A stretch of 64,000 nucleotides of DNA from Denitratimonas sp037478135 (GCF_037478135.1 NZ_JBBHDV010000001.1:124001-188000), one strand, 5' to 3'. Positions 15,719 through 25,114 are shown, counted from the first letter of the stretch. Numbers and translations are program-made. Notes: generated by a model not told the origin, from the sequence alone.

Positions 15719-17067
15719 TGATTCCGGACCGTTTCAGGCAGGCTTTCCGCCTCGACGAGATCGAGGGGCGCTACGACACCGTGCTGCTGGGCACGGTCGC
15801 AGCGCTGATCGTGATCGGCGTGGTGATGGTGGCGTCGGCCTCGGTCGGCGTGGCCGAGCGGCTTGGGCAGGGGCCTTCGTATTTCCTGATCCGCCATCTG
15901 GTGTTCCTGACGATGGGGCTGGTGCTTGCGGCGGTGATCGCACGCGTGGAACTGCGTTACATCGAGCGCCAGGGCCAGCGACTGCTGCTGCTGGCGATGC
16001 TGTTGCTGGTGCTGGTGTTGCTGCCGGGTATCGGGCGCGAGGTCAACGGCGCGCAGCGCTGGCTGAATCTGGGCGTGTTCGGATTCCAGGTGGTGGAGGC
16101 GGTCAAGCTGCTGCTGATCGTGTGGCTGGCCAGCTATCTGGTGCGCCATCGCGAGCAGGTGCAGAACCAGTGGTGGGGCCTGTTCAAGCCGATTGGCATC
16201 GCCGGGGTGATGGTGATGCTGCTGCTGTTCCAGCCGGATTTCGGCTCGGCCCTGCTGATCTGCGCGATTGTGGGCGGCATGGTGTTCCTCGGCGGGGTGC
16301 GGATCAGGAATCTGGTGCTGCCCGTGCTGGTGATCCTGCCGATGATGGTGCTGCTGGCGATGAGCGAGCCGTACCGGGTGCGGCGCCTGACCTCGTTTCT
16401 CGACCCGTGGTCGGATCCTTTCGACAAGGGTTTCCAGTTGACCCAGGCGCTTATCGCGATCGGGCGTGGCGAATGGTTCGGCGTGGGGCTGGGTTCCAGC
16501 ATCCAGAAGCTGTCGTTCCTGCCCGAGGCGCATACCGACTTCATTTTCGCGGTGATCGCGGAAGAAACCGGATTCTTCGGCGTGCTGGTGATCGTCGGGC
16601 TGTTTGCGCTGCTGGTCGGACGTGCCTTCTGGCTCGGGTTGGTGGCGATGGACGTCAAGCGCGTGTTCGCCGGCTACTGCGCCTTTGGCGTGGCGCTGGC
16701 GCTGGGCTTGCAGGCGTTCGTGTCGATCGGCGTGAATCTGGGCCTATTGCCGACCAAGGGCCTGACCCTGCCGCTGATTTCCTCGGGCGGTTCCAGTGTG
16801 CTGATGACCTGCGTGGCGATCGGTCTGCTGCTGCGGATCAGTTACGAGGTGGACTTCGTCCAGCGCAAGGTCGCGCGCATCCGTGAAAACGCGGACCAGC
16901 TGCCGCAGCCCAGCGGCGATGACGTGATTCCCGCCGTGGCCGGTGCCAGTGCGCCGCTGCCGCAGGGCACGGCACCGCGAGCTGCGCCGGCACGTCCGCG
17001 TGCGCCGGAACCCGAGCCCGCGCCGCCGCGTGGACGCGTGGAACCGACCTTGGGAGTGCTGGGATGA
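15718..17067 (+). CDS. ftsW: Septal peptidoglycan glycosyltransferase FtsW
   Basis: FtsW is the SEDS polymerase that builds septal glycan strands from lipid II together with FtsI. The 449-residue protein has about ten membrane helices. SEDS motifs are GREVNGAQRWLNLG, FQPDFGSALLI, QLTQALIAIGRGEWFGVGLG, LPEAHTDFIFAVIAEETGFFG and LPLISSGGSSVL. It ends in a cytoplasmic Pro/Ala/Arg-rich tail of about 60 residues. The ATG at 15718 overlaps the mraY stop; the frame upstream of it is a shadow. Confidence 0.95.
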   Translation: MIPDRFRQAFRLDEIEGRYDTVLLGTVAALIVIGVVMVASASVGVAERLGQGPSYFLIRHLVFLTMGLVLAAVIARVELRYIERQGQRLLLLAMLLLVLVLLPGIGREVNGAQRWLNLGVFGFQVVEAVKLLLIVWLASYLVRHREQVQNQWWGLFKPIGIAGVMVMLLLFQPDFGSALLICAIVGGMVFLGGVRIRNLVLPVLVILPMMVLLAMSEPYRVRRLTSFLDPWSDPFDKGFQLTQALIAIGRGEWFGVGLGSSIQKLSFLPEAHTDFIFAVIAEETGFFGVLVIVGLFALLVGRAFWLGLVAMDVKRVFAGYCAFGVALALGLQAFVSIGVNLGLLPTKGLTLPLISSGGSSVLMTCVAIGLLLRISYEVDFVQRKVARIRENADQLPQPSGDDVIPAVAGASAPLPQGTAPRAAPARPRAPEPEPAPPRGRVEPTLGVLG

Positions 17068-18137
17068 GTGCACCGGTGGCCATTCTTGCCGGCGGCACCG
17101 GCGGACACATCTTCCCGGGTCTGGCGGTGGCGCAGGTATTGCGCGAACGCCAGGTGCCGGTGCTGTGGATCGGCGCGCGCGGCCGTATGGAAACCACGCT
17201 GGTGCCGGCGCAGGGTTTCCCGATCGAGGAAATCGATATCGCCGGCATTCGTGGCCGTGGCGCAGCAGCGCTGCTGCTCGGCCCGCTGCGCGTGCTGCGC
17301 GCGGTATGGCAGGCGCGTGCGGTGCTGAAGCAGGCGCGACCGCGTGCGGTGATCAGTTTCGGTGGCTATGCCGCCGGCCCGGCCGGTCTGGCTGCGTGGC
17401 TGGCGCGGATTCCGCTGCTGGTGCACGAACAGAACAGCCGCCCCGGCGTCACCAACCGGGTGCTGTCGCGCCTGGCGCGACGCGTGTTGCAGGCTTTCCC
17501 GGCGAGTTTCCCAGAGAAGCTGCGGGCGCAGACCGTGGGCAATCCGGTGCGGGCGCAGATCGCACAACTGCCGCCGCCGGCCGCGCGCATGGCCGGCCGC
17601 GAAGACGTCGTGCGGATGCTGGTGCTGGGCGGTAGCCAGGGCGCGCGGGCCTTGAACCGCGATGTGCCGGCGGCGCTGGCGGCGCAGGGCGTGGCGCTGG
17701 ATGTCCTGCACCAGTGCGGTGAACAGAACGTCGCGGCGGCCACCCAGGCCTATGCCGACGCCGGTGTCGCAGCCCGGATCGAACCGTTCATCGCCGACAT
17801 GGCGCAGGCCTATGCCTGGGCCGATCTGGTGGTGTGCCGTGCCGGTGCGCTGACGCTGGCGGAAGTCTGCGCGGCCGGTATCGGCAGCGTGCTGGTGCCA
17901 CTGCCCAGTGCCGCTGACGATCACCAGACCTGGAATGCCGAATACCTGGTCGAACACGGCGCTGCGGTGCGGGTCGCCGAAGGTGCCGATTTCGTGCCAC
18001 GCCTGGCCGAACAGATCCGTGTGCTCGCCAGCGATGCCGGCCTGCGTCTTGCCCGCGCCGAGGCTGCGCGCGCGCTGGCACGTGTCGCCGCCGCCAACGA
18101 CGTGGCCGACGCCATCCTTGCCGAGGCCCGCCCATGA
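17064..18137 (+). CDS. murG: UDP-GlcNAc:lipid I N-acetylglucosaminyltransferase MurG
   Basis: MurG converts lipid I to lipid II at the inner face of the membrane. The 357-residue GT28 enzyme begins with the glycine-rich loop ILAGGTGGHIFPGLAVA, and has SFGGYAAGPAG, HEQNSRPGVTNR, VLGGSQGARALN, and the UDP-GlcNAc site CRAGALTLAEV followed by PSAADDHQTWNAEYL. It overlaps ftsW and murC by four bases each. Confidence 0.96.
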   Translation: MSAPVAILAGGTGGHIFPGLAVAQVLRERQVPVLWIGARGRMETTLVPAQGFPIEEIDIAGIRGRGAAALLLGPLRVLRAVWQARAVLKQARPRAVISFGGYAAGPAGLAAWLARIPLLVHEQNSRPGVTNRVLSRLARRVLQAFPASFPEKLRAQTVGNPVRAQIAQLPPPAARMAGREDVVRMLVLGGSQGARALNRDVPAALAAQGVALDVLHQCGEQNVAAATQAYADAGVAARIEPFIADMAQAYAWADLVVCRAGALTLAEVCAAGIGSVLVPLPSAADDHQTWNAEYLVEHGAAVRVAEGADFVPRLAEQIRVLASDAGLRLARAEAARALARVAAANDVADAILAEARP

Positions 18138-19564
18138 AGCGCCTGCACACCGACGCCGATTTCACCCGCGCCTTCCGCCGCGTGCACTTCGTGGGCATCG
18201 GCGGGGTCGGCATGAGTGGCATCGCCGAGGTGCTGTGCACGCTGGGCTACACCGTGTCCGGTTCGGACCAGAATCCGTCGCGCGCCACCGCACGCCTGAT
18301 CGCGGCCGGCGCACAGGTGCATTTCGGCCACGATGCCGCGCATGTGGAAGGCGCCGATGTGGTGGTCGTGTCCAGCGCCATCAGTGCCGACAATCCGGAA
18401 CTGCGTGCGGCCCGTTCGCGCCGCATCCCGGTGGTGCCGCGTGCCGAAATGCTGGCGGAACTGATGCGCTTCCGGCGCGGCATCGCGGTGGCCGGCACGC
18501 ATGGCAAGACCACCACCACTAGCCTGATCGCCAGTGTGCTCAGCGAAGGCGGGCTGGATCCGACCTTCGTGATCGGCGGCCAGTTGCTGTCGGCCGGCGC
18601 CAATGCGCAGCTGGGCAGCGGCGACTGGCTGGTGGCCGAGGCCGACGAGAGCGATGGCTCCTTCCTGCGCCTGACACCGCTGATCGCGGTGGTCACCAAT
18701 ATCGACATCGACCACCTGGAAAACTACGAAGGCGATTTCGGCCGCATGCGCAGCGCGTTCGAGGAATTCCTGCACCGCCTGCCGTTCTACGGCCTGGCGA
18801 TCCTGTGCCTGGATGATCCGAACGTACGCGAACTGGCCGAGCGCGTGCAGCGCCATGTGCTGACCTACGGCCACACCGAGGATGCCCAGGTGCGTGCGCT
18901 GGAAGTGGAACAGGACGGCCCGCGCACCCGCTTCCAGCTGCTGTTGCCGGAACTGCCGCCGCAGCCGGTGACGCTGAACATGCCGGGCCGGCACAACGTG
19001 CAGAACGCGCTGGCCGCCGCCGCGGTGGGCTGGCAGCTCGGGGTCGAACAGGACGCCATCGTGCAGGCGCTGGAAACCTTCCAGGGCATCGGCCGGCGTT
19101 TCAACCTGCTCGGTGAATTGCGCCTGCCCGGCGATGTGCGGGTGCAGGTGGTCGATGATTACGGCCATCACCCGCGCGAGCTGGCGGCGGTGTTCGAAGC
19201 GGCGCGTTCCGGTTGGCCGGAGCGGCGACTGGTGGTGGCGTTCCAGCCGCACCGTTACAGCCGCACGCGTGATCTGCTGGATGATTTTTCCGCCGTGCTG
19301 TCGGAGGTGGACGCGTTGCTGCTGACGGAGGTCTACCCGGCCGGCGAAGCGCCGATTCCCGGCGCCGATGCGCGTGCGCTGGCACGTGCGATCCGCGCTC
19401 GCGGCCGCATCGATCCGGTGCTGGTGGCGCATCCGCGCGAACTGATGGAAGCCCTCGAAGGCGTCGCTGTCGATGGCGATCTGGTGATCCTGGCCGGCGC
19501 CGGCGACATCGGCCAGGCGGCGCAGGACATCGTGGCCCGCATTGCGCAGGAGGGCGCCGCATGA
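18134..19564 (+). CDS. murC: UDP-N-acetylmuramate:L-alanine ligase MurC
   Basis: MurC starts the stem peptide by adding L-alanine. The 476-residue protein has an N-terminal HFVGIGGVGMSGIAEVL nucleotide-fold motif near residue 20, SSAISADNPEL, the ATP loop VAGTHGKTTTTSL near residue 121, EADESDGSFL, NIDIDHLENY, and DDYGHHPREL. It sits between murG and ddlB with four-base overlaps at both ends. Confidence 0.96.
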   Translation: MKRLHTDADFTRAFRRVHFVGIGGVGMSGIAEVLCTLGYTVSGSDQNPSRATARLIAAGAQVHFGHDAAHVEGADVVVVSSAISADNPELRAARSRRIPVVPRAEMLAELMRFRRGIAVAGTHGKTTTTSLIASVLSEGGLDPTFVIGGQLLSAGANAQLGSGDWLVAEADESDGSFLRLTPLIAVVTNIDIDHLENYEGDFGRMRSAFEEFLHRLPFYGLAILCLDDPNVRELAERVQRHVLTYGHTEDAQVRALEVEQDGPRTRFQLLLPELPPQPVTLNMPGRHNVQNALAAAAVGWQLGVEQDAIVQALETFQGIGRRFNLLGELRLPGDVRVQVVDDYGHHPRELAAVFEAARSGWPERRLVVAFQPHRYSRTRDLLDDFSAVLSEVDALLLTEVYPAGEAPIPGADARALARAIRARGRIDPVLVAHPRELMEALEGVAVDGDLVILAGAGDIGQAAQDIVARIAQEGAA

Positions 19565-20517
19565 ACATCGCAGCGGAACGCATCACCGATCCCGCCGTCT
19601 TCGGCCGCGTTGCGGTGCTGCTGGGTGGCGATACCAGCGAGCGCGAAGTGTCGTTGAATTCCGGCGCCGGCGTGCTGGAGGCGCTGCGTGCGCGTGGTGT
19701 GGATGCCGCTGCGGTGGATGGCGTGCCGGCATTGCTCGAATCGCTCCAGGCCGGGCATTTCGGCCGTGTATTCAATATCCTGCACGGCGGTGCCGGCGAG
19801 AACGGCATCGTGCAGGGACTGCTGGATGCCTTGCAGGTGCCATACACCGGTTCCGGCGTGCTTGGCAGCGCGCTGACCATGGACAAGATCCGCACTAAAC
19901 AGGTCTGGTTGTCCGAAGGTCTGCCGACACCACGCTACGAACGTCTGCCGAAGGGCGCCGATCTGCGAGCCGCCGCCGAGCGACTGGGGTATCCCGTATT
20001 CGTCAAACCCTCGTCGGAGGGTTCCAGTGTTGGCGTGTTCCGGGTGCTGTCCGAAGCCGAACTGGCGTCGGCAATCGAATTCGCCGCGTCGTATCCGGGC
20101 GAGCTGTTGATGGAACAGATGGTGCGCGGCGACGAATTGACCGTCGGCATCCTCGGCGATGTCGCGCTGCCGTCGGTGCGCATCGTGCCGGCCGGCGAGT
20201 GGTACGACTACCAAGCCAAATACATCGCCGACGACACCCAATACCTGTGCCCAGGCCTGGAAGGCGATGATGAGGCCGAAGTGCGTAGCCTCGCGTTGCG
20301 CGCATTCCGTGCCGCCGCCTGCCACGGCTGGGGCCGGGTCGACGTGATGCGCGACCGCGAACGTGGCTTGCAATTGATCGAGGTGAACACCGCGCCGGGC
20401 ATGACCAGTCATTCGCTGGTGCCCAAGGCCGCCGCGGCGCTGGGTATCGATTTCCCGTCGCTGTGCTGGCGCGTGCTGGAAACCAGCCTGCCGCACGCAG
20501 CGGAGGAGCGGCGATGA
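19561..20517 (+). CDS. ddlB: D-alanine:D-alanine ligase
   Basis: Ddl supplies D-Ala-D-Ala to MurF. The 318-residue ATP-grasp enzyme has VAVLLGGDTSEREVSLNSG near residue 17, NILHGGAGENG (the HG(x)xGE(D/N)G motif), SGVLGSALTMDK, VKPSSEGSSVGV, and the metal-binding LQLIEVNTAPGMTSHSLVP near residue 285. Position inside the dcw cluster gives the symbol ddlB. Confidence 0.95.
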   Translation: MNIAAERITDPAVFGRVAVLLGGDTSEREVSLNSGAGVLEALRARGVDAAAVDGVPALLESLQAGHFGRVFNILHGGAGENGIVQGLLDALQVPYTGSGVLGSALTMDKIRTKQVWLSEGLPTPRYERLPKGADLRAAAERLGYPVFVKPSSEGSSVGVFRVLSEAELASAIEFAASYPGELLMEQMVRGDELTVGILGDVALPSVRIVPAGEWYDYQAKYIADDTQYLCPGLEGDDEAEVRSLALRAFRAAACHGWGRVDVMRDRERGLQLIEVNTAPGMTSHSLVPKAAAALGIDFPSLCWRVLETSLPHAAEERR

Positions 20518-21362
20518 GCGGCCTGATCCGTATCTTCGCCTGGGTGCTGGCGCTGGGTCTGGCGGCATTGCCGGTGGTCGCGGTGCTGAACGGCTGGATG
20601 GCACCGGACCGTTGGCCGGTCCGCCATCTCCAGGTCACGGCCGAATACCAGCGTGTCAGCGCCGAACAGATCCGCAGCGTGGTCGCAGCCCAGGTCGGGC
20701 GCGGCTATTTCGATACCGATCCGGCGCGCATCCACGCCGCATTGGCCGGCTTGCCTTGGGTGGAATCGGTGCAGGTGCGCAAGCGCTGGCCGGACCAGAT
20801 CGATGTGGTGCTGGTCGAATACCGTGCCGTCGCACATTGGGGACAGGAGCGGCTGATTTCCGCTCAGGGCCAGCTGTTCACCACGCCCGGCGCCGCTGAA
20901 CTTCAAGGTCTGCCGCAGCTGGATGGCCCGGATGACCGTATCGAAGAAGTGATGGCCTTCCACGACAGCGCGCAGCAGCAGCTGGCCGGCATCGGCCTTT
21001 CCCTTAAAGGCGTGCGGCTGTCGCAGCGTGGCAGCTGGAGCCTGCAACTGGGCAACGGCGCCAGCATCGTCGTGGGCCGCACCGCGCTGCCGCAGGCGCG
21101 TCTGGGCCGCCTGGTGCGGGTCTTGCCGCAACTGCTGGAAGGCGAACGCCGCCCATTCGAGCGCATCGATCTGCGCTACACGAACGGGTTCGCGATTGCG
21201 TGGGGGGAGCCGGGGGTGGGAAATCGGGAGTCGGGAATGGAAAAAGTCTCGCCATCCATGACCCGCACACTCGATTTCGCCCCAACCCCCATCGCTGCCA
21301 GCCAACCCGCTTTTACGAATCCCGATTCCCGACTCCCCATTCCCGGCCCCTCAACATCATGA
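20514..21362 (+). CDS. ftsQ: Cell division protein FtsQ with repeat-derived C-terminus
   Basis: FtsQ is the bitopic divisome scaffold that binds FtsB/FtsL. The 282-residue protein has a membrane helix at about residues 5-25 and a POTRA domain (QVTAEYQRVSAEQIRSVV, about 37-105). A beta domain follows, ending FERIDLRYTNGFAIAW near residue 230. The last ~50 residues lie in a palindromic repeat (21212-21350) and have no resemblance to FtsQ. The start at 20514 overlaps the ddlB stop. The stop codon overlaps the ftsA ATG, and since the repeat leaves no Shine-Dalgarno there, ftsA translation probably depends on coupling. Confidence 0.93.
   Translation: MSGLIRIFAWVLALGLAALPVVAVLNGWMAPDRWPVRHLQVTAEYQRVSAEQIRSVVAAQVGRGYFDTDPARIHAALAGLPWVESVQVRKRWPDQIDVVLVEYRAVAHWGQERLISAQGQLFTTPGAAELQGLPQLDGPDDRIEEVMAFHDSAQQQLAGIGLSLKGVRLSQRGSWSLQLGNGASIVVGRTALPQARLGRLVRVLPQLLEGERRPFERIDLRYTNGFAIAWGEPGVGNRESGMEKVSPSMTRTLDFAPTPIAASQPAFTNPDSRLPIPGPSTS
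21212..21350. repeat. Palindromic GGGAnTCGGGA-type repeat within the 3' end of ftsQ
   Basis: The left arm (21212-21246) is built of GGGAATCGGGAGTC-like units ending in AAAAAG. The right arm (21310-21350) begins CTTTTACGAATCCCG and runs through complementary CCCGATTCCCGACTCCCC units. The arms can fold into a long imperfect stem. The same kind of element recurs at 44948-45038. Such GGGATTCGGGA repeats are commonly seen between genes in this bacterial family; here it is translated. Confidence 0.75.
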
Positions 21363-22594
21363 ACCGCAAAGGCGACAAATCCCTTATCGTGGCTCTGGAT
21401 ATCGGCACTTCCCGGGTCAAGGCGCTGGTCGGCGAATACTCGCCCGGCGGCCCGGTCGAGGTGATCGGCATCGGCAGCCACGCGTCCAACGGACTCAAGC
21501 GCGGCGTGGTGGTGGATATCGAATCCACCGTCAACGCGATCCAGCGCGCGATCGAAGAAGCCGAATCCATCGCCGCCTGCGAGATCCGCAGCGTCTACGC
21601 CTCCATTTCCGGCAGCCACACCCATTGCCTCAACTCGCCCGGCATCGTGCCGATCCGCGATGGCGAGGTCACCTGGGGCGACATGGAGCGGGTACTGGAA
21701 GCGGCCAAGGCGGTCGCAGTGCCATCCGATCAACGCATCCTGCATGCAATCCCGCAGGAATACAGCGTCGACAACTCGCAGGAAGGCATCCGCCACCCGG
21801 TCGGCATGTCCGGCGTGCGGCTGGAAGTGCGCGCGCATCTGGTGCTGTGCGCGCTCTCGGCGGCGCAGAACATCAGCAAATGCGTGAACCGCTGCGGCCT
21901 TCAGGTCGATGAGCTGGTGCTTGGTGCGCTGGCCTCCAGCCAGTCGGTGCTGACCGATGATGAAAAGGATCTGGGTGTGGCATTGGTCGATATCGGCGCC
22001 GGCACCACCGACATCGTGGTGTTTGCACAGGGCTCGATCCGCCATACCGCCTCGTTGCCGATTGCCGGCGACCAGGTCACCGGCGACATCGCCCACATGC
22101 TGCGTACCCCGACCCCGCACGCCGAGGAGATCAAGGTGCGCTACGCCTGTGCGCTGGCACAGCTGGCCACGGCCGAGGAAAGCATCCAGGTGCCCAGCGT
22201 CGGCGACCGCCCGCCGCGCCGCCTCGCGCGCCAGTCGCTGGCCGAAGCGGTGCAGAGCCGCTACGAGGAAATCTTCGAAATGGTCCAGGCCGAACTGGAG
22301 CGCGCCGGCTACGCGCCGATGATCCGCGCCGGCCTGGTGCTGACCGGTGGCGCGGCCAAGATGGAAGGCGTCACCGAACTGGCCGAGGAAATGCTGCACA
22401 TGCCGGTGCGCATCGGCATCCCGCAATACATCGAAGGCGTGAGTGAGGTCATCGGCAATCCCGAATATGCCGCCGGCGCCGGCCTGCTGCTGTGGGGCAG
22501 TAGGCACGAACAGCAACGCCGCCCGGCACTGGGCAGCAGCCGCGTCGGCGGCTTCTGGTCGCGGGTGCGCAACTGGTATCGCGGAGAGTTCTGA
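21359..22594 (+). CDS. ftsA: Cell division actin homologue FtsA
   Basis: FtsA tethers FtsZ to the membrane and recruits later divisome proteins. The 411-residue actin-fold ATPase begins with LIVALDIGTSRVKALVGE (phosphate 1). It has the 1C-domain region with GSHTHCLNSPGIVPI, ALVDIGAGTTDIVVF (phosphate 2), and GLVLTGGAAKMEGV (adenosine motif). The C-terminal amphipathic helix is GGFWSRVRNWYRGEF. ATG 21359 is embedded in the ftsQ stop. No ribosome-binding site precedes it. Confidence 0.96.
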   Translation: MNRKGDKSLIVALDIGTSRVKALVGEYSPGGPVEVIGIGSHASNGLKRGVVVDIESTVNAIQRAIEEAESIAACEIRSVYASISGSHTHCLNSPGIVPIRDGEVTWGDMERVLEAAKAVAVPSDQRILHAIPQEYSVDNSQEGIRHPVGMSGVRLEVRAHLVLCALSAAQNISKCVNRCGLQVDELVLGALASSQSVLTDDEKDLGVALVDIGAGTTDIVVFAQGSIRHTASLPIAGDQVTGDIAHMLRTPTPHAEEIKVRYACALAQLATAEESIQVPSVGDRPPRRLARQSLAEAVQSRYEEIFEMVQAELERAGYAPMIRAGLVLTGGAAKMEGVTELAEEMLHMPVRIGIPQYIEGVSEVIGNPEYAAGAGLLLWGSRHEQQRRPALGSSRVGGFWSRVRNWYRGEF

Positions 22595-22680
22595 AGGAAT
22601 TGAGGCCCGGGAGGGTCTCGTGGGCAGTGGGAAAACAGGGTTGTCGGGTTTGTAATTTCAGGGTCATGGAGGAAGCAAAA

Positions 22681-23880
22681 ATGGCATTTGAACTGGTTGA
22701 AAGTGTTGCGCCCAACGCGGTGATCAAGGTCGTGGGCGTGGGCGGCGGCGGCGGCAACGCCGTATGCCACATGGTCAATTCACAGCTGGAGGGCGTGGAA
22801 TTCATCTGCGCCAATACCGATTCCCAGGCGATCCGCAACGCCGGTGCGCGTCAGGTGCTGCAACTGGGCAACAGCGTCACCAAGGGTCTGGGCGCCGGTG
22901 CCAACCCGGAAGTCGGCCGTCAGGCCGCGCTTGAGGACCGCGAGGAAATCATCGCTGCGCTGGAAGGTGCCGACATGGTGTTCATCACCGCGGGCATGGG
23001 CGGCGGTACCGGCACCGGCGCCGCGCCGGTTGTCGCACAGCTGGCCAAGGAAATGGGCATCCTGACCGTGGCCGTGGTGACCAAGCCGTTCCCGTTCGAA
23101 GGCCGACGCCGGATGCAGGTCGCGCTGAAGGGAATCGAGGAACTGAGCCACCACTGCGATTCGCTGATCACGATTCCGAATGAGAAGCTGATCTCGGTGC
23201 TGGGCCGGGAAATCACCATGGTGCAGGCCTTCCGCGCCGCCAATGACGTGCTGCAGGGCGCGGTGCGCGGCATCGCCGACCTGATCGTGCGTCCGGGCCT
23301 GATCAACGTCGACTTCGCCGACGTTCGCACTGTGATGAGCGAGATGGGCATGGCGATGATGGGCAGCGGCTCCGGCCGTGGAGAAGAACGGGCGATGGAA
23401 GCGGCGGAAAAGGCCGTCAGCAACCCACTGCTGGATGATGTGAACCTGTCCGGTGCCAACGGCATCCTGGTCAACATCACCGCCGGCCCGGATTTCACGA
23501 TGCGCGAATTCGACGAAGTCGGCCGCACCGTTGAGGAGTACGCTTCCGAAGACGCCACCGTGGTCATTGGCACCGTGCTGGACCCGGATATGCAGGACGA
23601 GGTCCGCGTCACCGTGGTGGCCACCGGCCTCAACCGTGCTGTGGCACAGAAGCCGGTCCGTACCCCGGAGCGAGAAACCTCGCCCCCGCTGCGTCCGGTG
23701 CCTTCGCTGCGCAATCCCGGTGCGGTGCATGTGCCGCACCCGGCAACGGCGGCGGCAGGTGCTGTTGCGGCAGCGATTCCCAGCACTCCGGCCCGCGCCC
23801 AGGTGGAGCCGGCGGGCAATGCCGCTGCGGCGATCGACTATCTGGATATCCCCAGCTTCCTGCGTCGCCAGGCTGACTGA
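22681..23880 (+). CDS. ftsZ: Cell division tubulin homologue FtsZ
   Basis: FtsZ polymerises with GTP into the Z ring. The 399-residue protein has IKVVGVGGGGGNAV near residue 16, the tubulin signature GGGTGTGAAPV near residue 105, and the T7 loop NVDFADVRTVM. A variable Pro/Ala-rich linker (about 325-380) precedes the conserved C-terminal peptide DYLDIPSFLRRQAD that binds FtsA and ZipA. The ATG at 22681 follows GGAGGAAGC. The 86-bp spacer after ftsA may hold an additional ftsZ promoter. Confidence 0.97.
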   Translation: MAFELVESVAPNAVIKVVGVGGGGGNAVCHMVNSQLEGVEFICANTDSQAIRNAGARQVLQLGNSVTKGLGAGANPEVGRQAALEDREEIIAALEGADMVFITAGMGGGTGTGAAPVVAQLAKEMGILTVAVVTKPFPFEGRRRMQVALKGIEELSHHCDSLITIPNEKLISVLGREITMVQAFRAANDVLQGAVRGIADLIVRPGLINVDFADVRTVMSEMGMAMMGSGSGRGEERAMEAAEKAVSNPLLDDVNLSGANGILVNITAGPDFTMREFDEVGRTVEEYASEDATVVIGTVLDPDMQDEVRVTVVATGLNRAVAQKPVRTPERETSPPLRPVPSLRNPGAVHVPHPATAAAGAVAAAIPSTPARAQVEPAGNAAAAIDYLDIPSFLRRQAD

Positions 23881-23887
23881 TGGCGTG

Positions 23888-23928
23888 CCCATGGCCGCGC
23901 GCCTTGACCGGCGTTCAGCGGCCATGGG
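23888..23928 (+). terminator. Hairpin after ftsZ
   Basis: CCCATGGCCGC (23888-23898) and GCGGCCATGGG (23918-23928) form a perfect 11-bp stem a few bases after the ftsZ stop. The T-run is minimal (TTCC), so it may act as a partial terminator or an mRNA 3' end. Confidence 0.5.
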
Positions 23929-24154
23929 TTCCAATGGGCGGGATCGGCCCCAGCTTCCAAGGGGAGCGACATATCCGGCGGTGCCTCGGACGCCGCCGGA
24001 ATTTCGTGCATGTCACCGCCAGTCTGACAGCATGATGTTGCAAAAAAGAGACAAAACTGTGGGGCATTTGCCGAAAGTTTGTGCCCGGCAGCCCGCAGGT
24101 GTGCTATTGTCCAGCGCGTTTTAATGCGCTCCATCCCCGGAGAACGCCACAACA

Positions 24155-25069
24155 ATGATCAAGCAACGCACCTTGAAGAACACGATCCGTGCCACCGGCG
24201 TGGGTCTGCATTCCGGCGAAAAGGTCTTCATGACCCTGCGCCCGGCCGCTGTCGACACCGGTATCGTGTTCCGCCGCACCGACCTTCCCGAGCCGCGCGA
24301 AATCCGCGCCACGGCGGAAAACGTCGGCGACACCATGCTTTCCTCCACCCTGATCGAAGACGGCATCCGCGTGGCCACGGTCGAGCACCTGCTGTCGGCG
24401 ATGGCCGGACTGGGCATCGACAATGCCTATGTCGACCTGTCCGCGCCGGAAGTGCCGATCATGGACGGTTCCGCCGGTCCCTTCGTGTTCCTGCTGCAGT
24501 CGGCCGGTATCGAAGAGCAGTCCAAGGCCAAGCGCTTCATCCGCATCAAGCGCACCGTCACTGTCAAGGACGGCGACAAATGGGCGCGCTTCGAGCCATT
24601 CGACGGCTTCAAGGTCGGCTTCTCGATCGACTTCAAGCATCCGGCCTTCCCGGCCAGCCTGTCCAAGGCCGAGATCGACTTCTCCACGACTTCGTTCGTC
24701 AAGGAAGTCAGCCGCGCGCGCACCTTCGGTTTCATGAAGGACATCGAGATGCTGCGCGACCACAATCTCGCGCTCGGCGGCTCGATGGACAACGCCATCG
24801 TGCTGGACGACTACCGCGTGCTGAACGAGGACGGCCTGCGTTACGAGGACGAGTTCGTCAAGCACAAGATCCTCGACGCGATCGGTGATCTGTACCTGCT
24901 GGGCCACAGCCTGGTCGGCGCGTTCTACGGCTACAAGTCCGGGCACCAGCTCAACAACCAGCTGTTGCGCACACTGCTGGCCGATGCCTCGGCCTGGGAA
25001 GAAGTCACCTACGAGGACAACGACAGCGCGCCGATTTCCTACGCGCACCCGGCCCAGGCCGTGCTTTGA
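24155..25069 (+). CDS. lpxC: UDP-3-O-acyl-N-acetylglucosamine deacetylase LpxC
   Basis: LpxC catalyses the committed step of lipid A synthesis. The 304-residue zinc enzyme begins with IKQRTLKNTIRATGVGLHSGEKV. It has the zinc-ligand segment TVEHLLSAMAG near residue 78, EVPIMDGSAGPFVF, RTFGFMKDIEML, and LRYEDEFVKHKILDAIGDLYLLG with the second zinc region near residue 235. GSMDNAIVLDD is the usual loop. A TGTGCTATTGT -10-like element at about 24099-24109 suggests a promoter of its own separate from ftsZ. Confidence 0.96.
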   Translation: MIKQRTLKNTIRATGVGLHSGEKVFMTLRPAAVDTGIVFRRTDLPEPREIRATAENVGDTMLSSTLIEDGIRVATVEHLLSAMAGLGIDNAYVDLSAPEVPIMDGSAGPFVFLLQSAGIEEQSKAKRFIRIKRTVTVKDGDKWARFEPFDGFKVGFSIDFKHPAFPASLSKAEIDFSTTSFVKEVSRARTFGFMKDIEMLRDHNLALGGSMDNAIVLDDYRVLNEDGLRYEDEFVKHKILDAIGDLYLLGHSLVGAFYGYKSGHQLNNQLLRTLLADASAWEEVTYEDNDSAPISYAHPAQAVL

Positions 25070-25114
25070 GCTTTGAGAACCCGGTTGCGTTTGTGAGCTT
25101 TTGTTATTGACTTG

